From the IMG/VR virus record IMGVR_UViG_3300035661_000043, positions 1 through 64,000 of that record: a stretch of 64,000 nt of DNA; one strand, given 5' to 3'. The DNA is from a virus. Shown here piece after piece: positions 21,796 to 32,882 of the stretch (position 1 is its first letter; each line of letters starts with the position of its first letter). The position numbers were made by a program, and so were the translations under genes. The notes below the pieces were generated by a model that saw nothing but the letters and a program-made list of their open reading frames with translations, was not told the origin of the DNA and ran no database searches.

Positions 21796-23241
21796 TTAGT
21801 TCAAGATATAGACAAAATTTCCACAGTCATATATTTGAAAATATCCAGCATTTTCCATAATCTGTCTTTCAGTTAAATCATCTTTATAATAAGTAGGTAC
21901 TAATTTCTTTAGTTTGGATTTTTGTGTTTGATATCTTGAATACCAACCATTAAAACTATGCCAGGAATAACCGGGTTCTGTTTTTCTTATATATTTCCCA
22001 AATCGGGAATATGTTTTGCCAGTGGATATTTTTCTGTCGCAATAAGTAAGAATAGGTTCTGTTGTTATATTATTTCTTACATATTTCATCAATTTTGAAA
22101 AACCACCAATGACTGTGACATTAAGTTTAGACGCCATTCTTATTAATTCAAAATTACATTCTTTTGTGAATCTACTTTTTCCTATGGATATACACATGAC
22201 GATCTCATTATCTGATAGAAGAGCAATATAGTTATTAGCAGGAGAAAATCCCTGAAGATGTGTTTTATCAAAAAATTCTCTTGCTTCTTTCGCTGCAATC
22301 TCTTTTATAGTTGTTTTTCTTGCATAGATTTTTTCTGAATTACCTAATTTGTTCAAAAGAATAGACTTCACAATTTCTGGTTTATGTTTCAATTCCTATT
22401 CAAATATATGCATAAGATTAACACCAATTTGAGAAGCCATTTCTGTTTTTTCTAGATGAGATTTAATTTCATCTGATTTTTTAGTAGAATGCCAATAGAT
22501 TCCATCAAATTCAATCCCAAGTTTTAGTTCTGGGATGTAAATGTCAATTTCTCTCGGAGTTATTACTGATCTACTATTTCTTACAGTATCAAAACCGAAA
22601 GATCTGATCCATGCATCTAATTCATCCTCACCAGCAGAACCTGTTTTGGCATAAGTAAAAAGATTATGATATGCATAATACTTTTGTACAAAAACTACAT
22701 GAGCACCATTAAAGAATTTCATACTTAGTTCTGATAAAGATTTACACTCATCTCTAATAGAGCAGAGATAATCTTTGTCAAAATACATATCCAAATTTAA
22801 ACCAAGTTCTGAAAATTTACTCTTTAAAGATTCGATCTTTCTAATTCCCCTTTTCTTTTTCTTTGATTCTTTTACACCAGGAATTCCATTATTCCATGAA
22901 ACACCGTATTTTTCTTGGTAAGTTTTTCTAGCTTTTTCTGCACGTTGTTTAGAATTATTTCTTTGAATTTCAGATATTTTGGCAACAGTAGAAGGTTCAT
23001 TTGCTGCACATCTAGGAGAACATACTTTCTGACCGGGTTTCACATAGTGAATACCACCACAGTAACATTTCATTGGCGGCATGTCGCTTATCAAGAAATC
23101 GATACGATCCCGCATGTTCCATTTTTCATAGCCAACGGCTGAAGTTTTCTCCATAATATATGTAAATAGCCCATGAGACTTGAGATAATTCTCTTGCATT
23201 TTTCTGGGACTTTTTCTTACTTCTACAAGTTTTTCTTTCAT
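21796..23241 (-). CDS. EDxHD/Vsr-like homing endonuclease A
   Basis: 481 residues when TAG at 22393-22395 is read as Ser, giving NLMHIFESELKHKPEIVKS. It has a Cys-rich N-terminal finger (CYCGG, VCSPRC) and the nuclease core REIDIYIPELKLGIEFDGIYWHS, which resembles the Vsr-like EDxHD homing endonucleases known from fractured phage genes. The C-terminal domain includes IYARKTTIKEI. It lies antisense after gp23, outside any intron that I can see, as a free-standing mobile gene paralogous to the next one. Confidence 0.78.
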
Positions 23242-23341
23242 TCTAGCCTTAAATTGGTTATATCAATTTGATGATCTTGTTAATTAAACATGTCTACTAA
23301 CCTTTTGTAACCTAATTGATGAATTAAGTGTTCAATCTTTT

Positions 23342-23370
23342 CACAAAACCGCCCGAAGGCGGTTTTTGTG
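23342..23370. terminator. Bidirectional terminator between endonuclease genes
   Basis: CACAAAACCGCC-CGAAGG-CGGTTTTTGTG: a long near-perfect stem with T-runs on both strands. The core is the same ACCGCC/GGCGGT stem used after gp23. Confidence 0.78.
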
Positions 23371-23378
23371 TTTCTTCT

Positions 23379-24845
23379 TCATGTTAACACATACTTTAAA
23401 TTGCCGCAATCATAGTATATCTTGAACTTATTATTAAACATATTCTGTTCTTCTGTTAAGTTTTGATCAAAAGTCTTTAACAGTGTCGATAATTTGGATT
23501 TTTGTGTTTTGTATCTGGAATATGTTCTTGATCCATTTGTCCAAACATACCCAGGATCTGTCAATTTCAAGAATGTAAACTATGATTTTGCATATACATT
23601 CCCATTTGAAATTCTTCTGTCAGCATATGTAATAATAGAACCAGTATAGTTCTTTCTGAAATAATTTAGAATCTTCTGAAATCCACCTACAACAGTAGTA
23701 TTCAATTTAGATGCAAATCTGATGATTTCCCACTCATAGTTCTTTTCAAATCTTGGTTTACCAAAAGTACAAACTGCTACTAATTCATTCTCATAATATA
23801 GACCGAGATTGACTTTAGACACTGCATATCCACTTAGATGTGTTGTTTCCAAGAATTGCTTTGTATTTTTAGAATCAACTATTCTAAGATCACATTTTCT
23901 AGCATATATCTTTTCTGTGATGCCTAATTTAGAACGAATAATAGATTTGACTAATTCCGGAGATTCTTTCCATTCTTCTTCTGTGATTCTTATAACAAGA
24001 TTACCCGTTTTTTCTGCATCAATCACTTTCTTTTGATGTATTTTCTTTTCGGCAGATGAGAGTTTTCTGTCTGATCCGTGAAAATATAGACCATCATATT
24101 CTATACCAAAATTCTTTTCTGGTACAAATATGTCTATCTCTCTTTTATCTGTGTCAAAAATTTTGACATTCTGTTGAACGTCAAATCCAATCGATTTGAC
24201 GAATTCTGCAATTTGTTTTTGACCAGAAGAAATAGAATAGCCTACTTTCACTGGTATTTCATGTAACGCAATATATTTTGCTATAGTTCCTTTGTCAATA
24301 TCAAACTCCGATGATATATCCATATACGTCTTGTCTAATGTGATATACTGATTATATAGCCAATCTCTGTCTGAAACCATGGTTTCAATTCTTTTCTACA
24401 ACTTAGATTTAGTCCATACGTGCTTTATATCTTCTCTTTGTGAGTTATATTCTACCCCATATTTCTTAATCATTGTTTCTTTTCTGGATTGTTTTCTTTT
24501 TTCAAGAATTTCTGGATCTGAATCACGAGTTTTTACAGCAAGACGGATTCTTTCAACATCTTTAGAAGAACATTTTTTTGAACAATAATCTGAAATTCCT
24601 TTGTCTCCAAATACGAACATTCTTCTATTTGTTTTACACACCGCACAAACCCCAGGTTCACACAATTGCATTTTGGCTAGTGTGAACAATTCTCTGACAG
24701 AATAGCCATCTCGTTCATATATATCTAAAATAGCTAGAATATGTGAAGTGTATTCAAATTTTGCACGAAGAAATTTGTAATTGCACCTCTTGCTAGGTAT
24801 TTTTCCATTTACTTCTAGTGCTTCTATTATCTCATCAAACCACAT
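23379..24845 (-). CDS. EDxHD/Vsr-like homing endonuclease B
   Basis: 488 residues with two TAG (24409 and 23580 region) read as Ser; otherwise it appears as three pieces. Start ATG at 24845 with AGGAG upstream. Cys finger (CAVCK, YCSKKC), then KREIDIFVPEKNFGIEYDGLYFH, the Vsr-like core, then a C-terminal IYARKCDLRIVD domain shared with endonuclease A. The C-termini of both end in a RYxTQKSKL...DCGN motif, so they are clear paralogues. A mobile gene. Confidence 0.78.
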
Positions 24846-25046
24846 TTGGAAACTCCTATGTTCTATATTATATATTAATTTGATGATCCAGTGAAGTAAA
24901 CGGAATGAATAATAGAAACTATTCATTACTTCAATGTGACTAATTTCTCACACATAGACAAAGTTATGTTTGTCTGTGTCAGATCACTGCTAGACAAGAT
25001 CGAAGCTGTAGGACAGTTAATGCAGGAGCCTACTGGTGTCTCCTTC

Positions 25047-25069
25047 GGTTTATGTTTCAATTCCTATTC
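25047..25069. repeat. 23-bp copy of endonuclease A sequence
   Basis: Identical to 22379-22401, which is inside endonuclease A around its in-frame TAG. It lies in the otherwise gene-free 24846-25153 gap, probably a scar of a former copy of the mobile gene. Confidence 0.7.
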
Positions 25070-25118
25070 GGACCCAAACCCTTAATTCACGGAGTGCGCG
25101 TATTTTTCTCACTTGGTA

Positions 25119-25126
25119 CATAAATA
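25119..25126 (+). promoter_or_regulatory. Possible late promoter (CATAAATA)
   Basis: One mismatch to TATAAATA, 28-35 bases before the ATG at 25154. Confidence 0.5.
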
Positions 25127-25153
25127 GTACAACACACTTTCGGGGATATTCAA

Positions 25154-26056
25154 ATGACCGGTAATGATTTAGCTGATATGTTATCCAAGTCTGGATACAA
25201 AATAAAGTCGAAAACAAGTACATCTGTTGTTGTATTAGTATCTGGAAATCGCCTTAATGCTATGAAAGAGTTAGCTGTAAAATTACACAATCTAGGTGCT
25301 GTAATGGATCCGAATGCAAAGGGTTAGTAGATCGGTGCCATTATGATTGATAAAATTAAGGTATTAGTAAAATCAGATGGGAAGACTGGTGGGCTAGATG
25401 TAGAATAGGCGGCTATTGAATCTTTAACTAATGCTATAAATGGGGCATTATGTCAGGCTGGAGAGCCAATTACTATTAAAATGCCACATCGAACAGTATC
25501 TGGGATCGTTGGTGTAGAAAAAACTGCTGGCACACCTAAGTAGGATTTTCACTTAGTAGATGAAAATGATAGACCTGTAGTTTTCATCTCTCATAAAAAA
25601 GGTTCTAAACCAAATGATTTTCAACAATGGGGTGGCATGACAGAAAAAGAAATTGCTGCTCATAAAGAAGTAATCCAATTCGCTTTGGAATGTAGAGCTA
25701 GCCCGCATGTTGGATAGAAGATACCTTAGGGTATGTCTGTGTATAAGAAAATAAAAAGTAATGATCTAAAGATGATGTAGGTATTTGGTGTCAATTCTCT
25801 AAGATAGAATGGTAATGATATCAATTCCGTAGATGTACTAATCCAAGGAGACCCGGGTGTCAAATTTATATCTGGAGTTACATTTGAATTAACGGGTACA
25901 GGTCACATACATTATTACGGCGATATCCCTAGTGGCGGATTTGAACCAGTTTTAGCATGCATATATAAAGGTGACAGAGATCAATTCGGTATTAAAGGTG
26001 CAAGATTTTCTATCTATCCATTCGCAGGAAGAAATTTTAAGGTCCAATTGAAATGA
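25154..26056 (+). CDS. Conserved phage protein of unknown function, TAG-rich
   Basis: 300 residues with eight in-frame TAG. The centre reads GTPKSDFHLVDENDRPVVFI then SHKKGS and FQQWGGM, a block I associate with uncharacterised proteins of large tailed phages. It begins behind a late-type promoter and its TGA overlaps the next ATG. The mixed alpha/beta core with a K-[S]-DF...VxFISHK pattern is reminiscent of PD-(D/E)xK-like or sensor folds, but I cannot assign it. Confidence 0.68.
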
Positions 26057-26556
26057 TATCATTTAGACAATATCTTATAGAGGCAATGGATACTCGTGTT
26101 GGAAATTATGTTTAGGTCGGAACAACATTCCCAGACATAATAGATCAGATGGATGTTTCAACTGGAAATAGATCAAAAGATCCTCATATCACATTAGTCT
26201 ACTCTAAAGAATCTTCTGTTGATAAAAACAAACTGTTAAAGTCAATCCAGCAATCATTTAAAGATTATGGAGTAGCAGAAATAATTGGAGCAGCTGCTTT
26301 TAGAGAAGATGATAAAGCATGTATAGTACTCAAACTTAAATCTCCACAATTATCTAGAATTAATACCGCTCTGTGTTCATTTGAAGATATAAAACATTCA
26401 TATCCAGAGTTCAATCCACACCTAACTCTATTCTATGATGTAAATCAAGAAGAAGCAGATTACTGGGTAGATTGGTTAAACCAGAGAGTTAAAGGGAAAA
26501 TGTTAGAATTCAAAGGATTTGAATAGACAACAATTATAGAAGATTGGAACAAATAA
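26053..26556 (+). CDS. 2H phosphoesterase-like protein with capsid-targeting-like N-terminus
   Basis: 167 residues with two TAG. Two H-x-T/S-type motifs, DPHITLVYS and NPHLTLFYD, about 90 residues apart define the 2H phosphoesterase superfamily, which includes LigT, AKAP7-like proteins and the T4 anti-CBASS protein Acb1. The N-terminus MISFRQYLIEA resembles the capsid-targeting peptides of T4 internal proteins (MKTYQEFIAEA), cleaved by gp21. Inference: a head-packaged, injected RNA or cyclic-nucleotide phosphoesterase. ATG overlaps the upstream TGA. Confidence 0.68.
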
Positions 26557-26644
26557 TGACTACTTCATGAATGCAAACATCACCCGCATAATGCTCACCA
26601 AAACCCCAATAATTATAGAAGATTGGAACAAATAATGACTACTT
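26532..26644. repeat. 34-bp direct repeat around a gene start
   Basis: 26532-26565 equals 26611-26644. The repeat covers the end of the 2H gene (EDWNK, TAA) and the ATGACTACTT start of the next gene. The first copy's start runs into TGA after four codons; the second opens the real gene. A small tandem duplication or insertion. Confidence 0.8.
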
Positions 26645-27186
26645 TAACTTGCCCAAGCCCAGGTAATGTGAATCCTCTTAGACTCCAGAGTTATCAGTTC
26701 ACGATTCAGAAATTACCAGAACTGACGTATTTTGTCTCTACTACTGAAGTACCATAGATGACGCTCGGTGTTTCTACACAGTCATCTTCTGTACATGATA
26801 TTAAGATACCAGGTGAAACGATGGATTATTCGGATCTGACTATCGATTTTCAGATTGATGAGGAGATGAAGAACTGGAATGCAATTTATTTCTGGATGGT
26901 GGGTCTTGGTTACCCAGAAGGTCATGAGTTGTATCGGCGTTATATGAATGCCAAGGTAAATCAAAATTCTACAAATGAACTGATGAAGGGCTATTCAGAT
27001 GCATCGCTGATTGTTTTGGATTCTTAGAATAACCCGAAACAGGTTTTTACTTTTGTGGACTTGTTCCCCGTGAGTCTGTCGGGTATGAGATTTGATTCTA
27101 GTAACACAGACAACCCCATAGCAATGGCGTAGGCGACTTTTGCTTATTCTTATTACTACATAAATAAGGATGTGCAAACCACTTGA
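26635..27186 (+). CDS. Tail-tube-like / baseplate tube protein
   Basis: 183 residues with three TAG. It resembles the tube fold: MTTLTCPSPGNVNPLRLQSY, VSMTLGVST (TAG as Ser), FQIDEEMKNWNAIYFWMVG, and a C-terminal IAMASATFAYSYYYI (TAG as Ser) like the ATFSYxYY end of tube and tube-initiator proteins. Probably a baseplate-tube junction or tube paralogue (gp19/gp54 class). Confidence 0.62.
27159..27166 (+). promoter_or_regulatory. Possible late promoter (CATAAATA)
   Basis: CATAAATA overlapping the end of the tube-like gene, 31-38 bases before uvsY. Confidence 0.45.
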
Positions 27187-27196
27187 GACATAAATT

Positions 27197-27631
27197 ATGA
27201 CATTAGATGATTTGCGGGCTGCTTGGCAGTCTGACTGTGAGATTGACCAAAATGATTTAGGGACTGCTTCTGCGAAGAGTCCCAATCTCCATGCCAAATA
27301 CTTGGATGAATTAATTCAGTACAAACTTCGCATGACTAAACTCCAAAATGAGATCATAGAATACAGAGTCAAAAGGACTAAGTATTTTCGTGGTGAAATG
27401 ACGCGAGAAGAACTAAAAGATGCTGGCTGGGATCAATGGCAATATAAGACATTGAAGTCCGAAGTAGATGCACTAATTGATGCAGATCCGGATTATCAGA
27501 AACTCTCCACTAGAGAACAATACATCAAAACATGTGTGTATTTCCTTGAAAGTGTTTTACAAGAAATTAGATCTAGATCTTTTACAATTAAGAATATTGT
27601 AACTTGGCAACAATGGAGAAGTGGGAATTAA
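27197..27631 (+). CDS. uvsY: Recombination mediator UvsY
   Basis: 144 residues. Begins MTLDDLRAAWQSDCEIDQND, like T4 MRLEDLQEELKKDVFID, with a central TKYFRGEMTREEL and the C-terminal LQEIRSRSFTIKNI (T4 LDAIKSRGFAIKHI). UvsY loads the UvsX recombinase on gp32-coated ssDNA. uvsY precedes uvsW as in several T4-like genomes. Confidence 0.86.
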   Translation: MTLDDLRAAWQSDCEIDQNDLGTASAKSPNLHAKYLDELIQYKLRMTKLQNEIIEYRVKRTKYFRGEMTREELKDAGWDQWQYKTLKSEVDALIDADPDYQKLSTREQYIKTCVYFLESVLQEIRSRSFTIKNIVTWQQWRSGN

Positions 27632-27690
27632 TATAGTATATCTATTATTTCAAAGTCCATAAGAAATACAGATCCGATGAAAGATGTATA

Positions 27691-29238
27691 ATGAATGTAG
27701 ATGTTGAATTTATCCCAAAGGATGAATAGAATATTCTTATTAGATGTTCTGATTTTGGTATATACCAAGAAATGTCTGAGTATTTCTCGTTCTTCGTTGA
27801 AGGCTACAAGTTTATGCCATCATATCGTAATGGTACATTCGATGGGAAAATTCGGATCTTCGATGCTCGATATAAGAAGTTACCAAAAGGACTCTTAAAG
27901 ATTGCAATAAAATTCTGTAAGGACAGAGATTATACATTCAGCATTGATCCAGAATTAAATCCAAAGACTAACTTTAATGAAAAAGAAATTATAGATTGGA
28001 TAGATTCAATTGATGTTACTACAAAAGGGAAACCAATTGCAGTAAGAGATTACCAGACACAAGCTATTCTTCAATCTTTGAGATATTATCGTAATCTGCT
28101 AATCAGTCCTACTAGTTCCGGAAAGTCATTAATTCTGTATTACAAACTGAGATATCACATTGATATACTACATCAGAATGTAGTTGTAATTGTTCCAACA
28201 ACTCAGTTAGTTGAGCAACTATATTCTGATTTCAAGGATTATAGTGAAACAAATGGGTGGGATGTTGACGAATATACTCAAATGCTTTACTCCGGGAAAG
28301 AGAAGTTATTTACTAAGCAATTAATGATTTCTACTTGGCAATCACTTGCTGCTATGTAGAAATTTCATCAAGATAAATTCAAGCATATCTGTGACACAAC
28401 TGATGTTCTGTGTATGGATGAAGCACATACATATAAATCAGATGTAACTTTAGCAACTGCTAATAAGTTTTATAGAGCAAAATGGAGAACTGGTACAACT
28501 GGCACACTAGATGACTCGAAAATCAATAAGTTACAGTTAATTGGTCTAATGTCAGAACCATATCAGGTAATTACCACTCGTGAATTGATGGATCAAAAAT
28601 CAGTTGTAAATCTTGATATCAAAGTATGCAAAATCCATTACCCCGATGTGCTGAAACAGCAATTGATTGGTATGGATTATAAAGCAGAGATTAATTATCT
28701 AGTAACATACGAGCCTAGGAATCGATTCATTGCAGATCTTGCCAAGAATACTAAAGGTGTTACTTTAGTTCTGTATACATATATTGAGAAACACGGTGCA
28801 GTATTAGACAAATTCATCCGTGAAATCTGTCCAGGAAGAACAGTGAGATTTATTCACGGTGGTGTAGATATTGAAAATAGAGAAGAAGTAAGAAAAGTGG
28901 CAGAGACTGATGAAAATTGTATTATCATTGCTTCTTCTGCAATTTTCAGTACAGGTACTAATATCCCATCAATTGAGAATGTGATTTTTGCAATGCCCAC
29001 GAAATCAACAATACGTGTGCGGCAATCGATTGGTAGAGGTTTAAGACTAAGAGAAGGAAAGAATAAATGCACATTGTTTGATGTGGCAGATGATCTCAGT
29101 TTCAAGTCGTACACCAACACAACGTTACGTCACATGTTTCATAGAATTGAAATTTATGACAAGGAGCAATTTGACTACACAGTCCATAAGATTGATGTCA
29201 GTAAATTCATGTCTGACTCATCAATGTACACAGACTAA
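27691..29238 (+). CDS. uvsW: RNA-DNA helicase UvsW
   Basis: 515 residues with two TAG. SF2 helicase motifs in order: PTSSGKS (Walker A), VIVPTTQLVEQ (Ia), MISTWQS, MDEAHT (DEAH box), GTTGTL (III) and QSIGRGLR (VI). The N-terminal domain (YFSFFVEGYKFMPSYRNG) matches T4 UvsW. It unwinds R-loops and remodels forks, switching replication from origin to recombination mode. Confidence 0.9.
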
Positions 29239-29240
29239 AG

Positions 29241-29350
29241 ATAGTTACATTACAACCGAGCGGTGGGGGCAACTAAGATTATCCTTTTAATATGATTGTA
29301 TATTGCCTAGAACTCTTGTAAACCCCTCTTAGCAAAATATTTTTCACACA
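29241..29350. repeat. 110-bp dispersed repeat, copy B
   Basis: Near-identical to 541-650, 28.7 kb away, and lying directly after the uvsW stop. Its right end forms the left arm of the terminator at 29320. Confidence 0.85.
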
Positions 29351-29366
29351 TGCTAAGAGGGGTTTC
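29320..29366 (+). terminator. Terminator after uvsW
   Basis: AAACCCCTCTTAGCA pairs perfectly with TGCTAAGAGGGGTTT (15 pairs), followed by a T-rich stretch. Confidence 0.8.
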
Positions 29367-29383
29367 TTCATTTTCTTCTGTGT

Positions 29384-29389
29384 TATAAT
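29384..29389 (+). promoter_or_regulatory. Early-type promoter for gp55
   Basis: TGTGT-TATAAT, the extended -10 seen across this window; 43 bases before the gp55 ATG. Confidence 0.7.
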
Positions 29390-29431
29390 AGTAAGTGAAT
29401 GACACAACACATCCTAATTCAGGAGCATACT

Positions 29432-30028
29432 ATGGCGAAATACTACGACGCAACCCCCATCAAAATCAAACCACCCGTGGATCCAAAGAATCCAGAGCAC
29501 TACGTCAACAACCAAGACTTCAAAACTGCTCTGTTAGACTATGCGGAGCAAAGAGATGCCGCTCTTGCTGCAGGCGAAGAAAAACCCCAAGTGTAGAATT
29601 ACATCGCTTCATGTTTCCTGAAGATTGCTAAGGGTCTAGGCTCGAAGCACAACTTCCGGAATTACAGTTATTTGGATGATATGATTAGTGATGCAGTTTT
29701 TACATGTCTTAAGAATATCGACTGTTTTGATGCATCTAGAGGAACTAGTGCATTTGCATATTTCACACAATGTGTCTGGTTTTCCTTTCTTGGCTCTATC
29801 AAAGATGAAAAGAAGAAAGAACAGACTAAACGTGATTTGTTCTTCAGAGGGGATTTTGATACCTTTGATATGGGATCAGAAGATGAAGAATTTCAAATGT
29901 AGTATACTGAATACATGAAATCTCTCGGGACAGATTCAACTCCTTATGAATCAAAAGAACAAAATAAAAGAAAGAAATTTGAAGCAAAGAAATCAGGTCT
30001 TGACACACTGTTCGGGGATGAAGAATGA
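29432..30028 (+). CDS. 55: Late sigma factor gp55
   Basis: 198 residues with two TAG. KPQV-Ser-NYIASCFLKIAKGL, YLDDMISDAVFTCLKNI and SAFAYFTQCVWFSFL match T4/cyanophage gp55 (region 2-like helices); relatives have Ser at the first TAG site. AGGAG precedes the ATG. Gp55 directs RNA polymerase to TATAAATA promoters, which occur in front of gp18, gp19 and gp22 here. The TGA overlaps the gp47 ATG. Confidence 0.88.
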
Positions 30029-31074
30029 AAGTGTGCATACTCGGTGATCTTCATCTAGGTGCACGAAATGGGAGTAATCATTTCTAGGATTACTTTAATA
30101 GATTCTTTTCTGAAGTTCTTTACCCATACTGCAAGAAAAATAAGATCAAACATATTCTCCAACTTGGAGATTGTATGGATAACAGAACCAATTTAGCATA
30201 CAAAGCATTTTCAAAATGCCGAGATGTTTGGTTTAATGATATGGGAAATCATGGAATATCAATGCATGTTCTTCTTGGCAATCATGATATTGCATATCGG
30301 CATACTTTGGAGATTAATAGCCCAGAGTTATTGCTTGGTGAATACAAACATATCACTGTTGTGAATAAGCCTACTCAAATCGAATTGGGAGGCACAAAAA
30401 TTGATATTGTACCTTGGATCTGTGATGAAAATGAAGAACAAATTAAGGAATTTGTAAAGAGAAAAGATAGAGGATCTATTCTTCTTGGGCATCTTGAATT
30501 AGCTGGATTTGCAATGTACAAGGGTATTGAATCTCATGGTGGGATGTCTGGGTCTATATTTGATGGGTATAATTTGGTTTTCTCTGGTCATTACCACACG
30601 AGAAGTGAAAAGGGTAATATCGTTTACACTGGTATCCCATATGAAATTACTTGGGCTGACTATGCAGACCCAAAAGGATTTTTTGTCTATGATACTGACA
30701 AGAACACCTATGAGTTTGTGAGAAATCCGCTGACTATGTTCGAGAAGATTCACTATAATAATGGTAGTAAAGTTGATATATCAAAACTTGCTGGTAAAAT
30801 TGTGAAGATCATTGTTGGTGAGAAGAAAGATGCAGTTCTTTATGAGAGATGGCTTGATTCTATTAGATTGGTGTCACCTTACGAATTAACTACTATTGAG
30901 AATGATATTGTTTCTTTGGATGGAGAATTAGATGATTCTATTCAGATCGAAGATACCCCTACCTTAGTAAAGTCATATATCGACAAGATAGACACATCAG
31001 TTTCCAAAGAAGACTTGAATAAGTATATGCAAGCACTTTATTTTGAAGCACTGACTACAAACGACACACTGTAA
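30025..31074 (+). CDS. 47: Recombination nuclease gp47 (Mre11-like)
   Basis: 349 residues with one TAG. Metallophosphoesterase motifs: GDLHLG, LGDCMD, LLGNHD, GHLE, SGHYHT. PWICDENEEQI corresponds to T4 PWMCEEN. With gp46 it forms the Mre11/Rad50-type complex that resects DNA ends for recombination-dependent replication. Confidence 0.92.
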
Positions 31075-31079
31075 ACTAT

Positions 31080-32786
31080 ATGATTATCTTCGAAAGTATA
31101 AGAATCAAGAACTTCCTCAGTTACGGCAATGCATGGACTGAATTAAATCTCAGACAGGGAAAAGTACTAGTTGCAGGTGCCAATGGGGCAGGAAAATCTA
31201 CTATGGTAACTGATGCTCTGTAGTATGCACTATTCGGTAAGCCATTTCGTAAGATCAATATCCCACAATTGATCAACTCTATCAACCAGAAGGATTGCCA
31301 GGTAGAACTAGATTTCTAGATTGGCAAGGATTCTTACCAAATTAAGAGAGGGATGAAACCGGGGAAGTTCGAAGTATACAAAAATTCAGAATTGATAAAA
31401 CAGGAAGCAGCAACAAAGGATTATCAATAGTATCTTGAGCAGCAAGTGCTGAAGATAAATCATAAGACGTTTGTACAGATTCTTGTTCTTGGTTCTGCTG
31501 TTTTTACTCCTTTTATGCAATTAGCAGCCGGTCATAGAAGAAATGTGATTGAAGATCTTCTAGATATCAATGTTTTCAGCACTATGCTTAGATTGCTTAA
31601 GGAAAAGATTCAAGTCAATAAAGAAGAAACTCTAATCATCAATGGTAAACTAGAATCAGCTAAGAAGGAATAGATTGCACAGAAAAGACTCATTGAAACA
31701 TTGAGTTCTAAGAGTGATGATCAATTGGTAATTCTGTATTCTGAACTCACATAGTTACAGAACGATATAGTATCGGCAAAATAGAAGAGAAATGATGTAC
31801 ACAAATTACTTGAATCTATCCAGATTCCTGACTTTATGTCAGAAGAATTAGAAGATATAAGAGTTGAATTCAATACACTGAAAAAGTAGATTCAATCAGA
31901 TATCAAGAAGATAGATTCAGTCTCCGCTATTCATTCATGCCCAACATGTTTACAGTCTGTAACTGATGATCACAAAGTAAGAATCAAGACTGAACTAAAA
32001 TATAAGTATGATCAACAGAAACCGAAGCTAGATCAGTATTCTAAAAAAGTTGAAGAACTGACTACACAGAAAGAATTGTTTGATACAGCAAAGATCGAAC
32101 AGCAGAAAATGTTGAAAGAACTTGCTGCGATAGACCAGAAAATAATTTCCCTTGAAGAACAAGAATCTTCCACACGAGTGAAGATCGAGACACAGAAACA
32201 AAGTTCTTCTGCAGACTTGGAAAAAGAAAAAGATCGACTCAGAGATTTAGCACAATCTGCTCTTATGTTGATTGAACGCAAGAACGAATTGATCACAGAG
32301 AAATAGATTCAAGAAGTCTCTCTAGGTCTTCTGAAGGACACAGGTATTAAGGCTAGTATCATCAAAGAATACCTGCCGATTCTCAATAAGATGATCAACA
32401 AGTATCTATCTGAGTTCGACTTTTTCATTAATTTTGTATTGGATGAAAATTTCAATGAACAGCTGTTGAGCAGAGGAAGAGATTCGGCTTAGTACTTCTC
32501 TCTATCAGAGGGTGAAAAGAAGCGAGTAGATGTTGCAATTCTTCTCGCATTCAGGCATATTGCTTCTCTAAAGAATTCTGCAAAGATCAATTTGCTTGTT
32601 CTTGATGAACTTGATTCTGGGTTGGATCACGACTCTCGTTTGAAGTTGCTAGAATTGATCCAGACTATGGATTCCGATGTCTGGATGGTCTCCCACTCTA
32701 TACAGAACACTGAACTTGAACAGCAGTTCGATAAGGTGACTTTTGTAATGAAGAAGGGAGATTTTTCAGAAATGATCATCAAGTGA
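31080..32786 (+). CDS. 46: Recombination ATPase gp46 (Rad50/SbcC-like)
   Basis: 568 residues with nine TAG, including DALSYALFGKPFRK and ELDFSIGK, sites where relatives commonly have small residues or Ser. ABC-ATPase landmarks: GANGAGKST (Walker A), the zinc-hook CPTC in the coiled coil, SLSEGEKKRVD (signature), LLVLDELDSGLD (Walker B) and VSHS. Partner of gp47. Confidence 0.93.
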
Positions 32787-32830
32787 ATCTACATGTGCTA
32801 AAATTTTGAATTTCTCCATGAGAAATATGT

Positions 32831-32836
32831 TATAAT
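32831..32836 (+). promoter_or_regulatory. Early/middle-type promoter for gp45
   Basis: ATATGT-TATAAT 47 bases before the clamp gene. Confidence 0.65.
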
Positions 32837-32882
32837 GATTTTACTGGCAATAATGCCATTTTTACTATAAGGTGACTACTTT

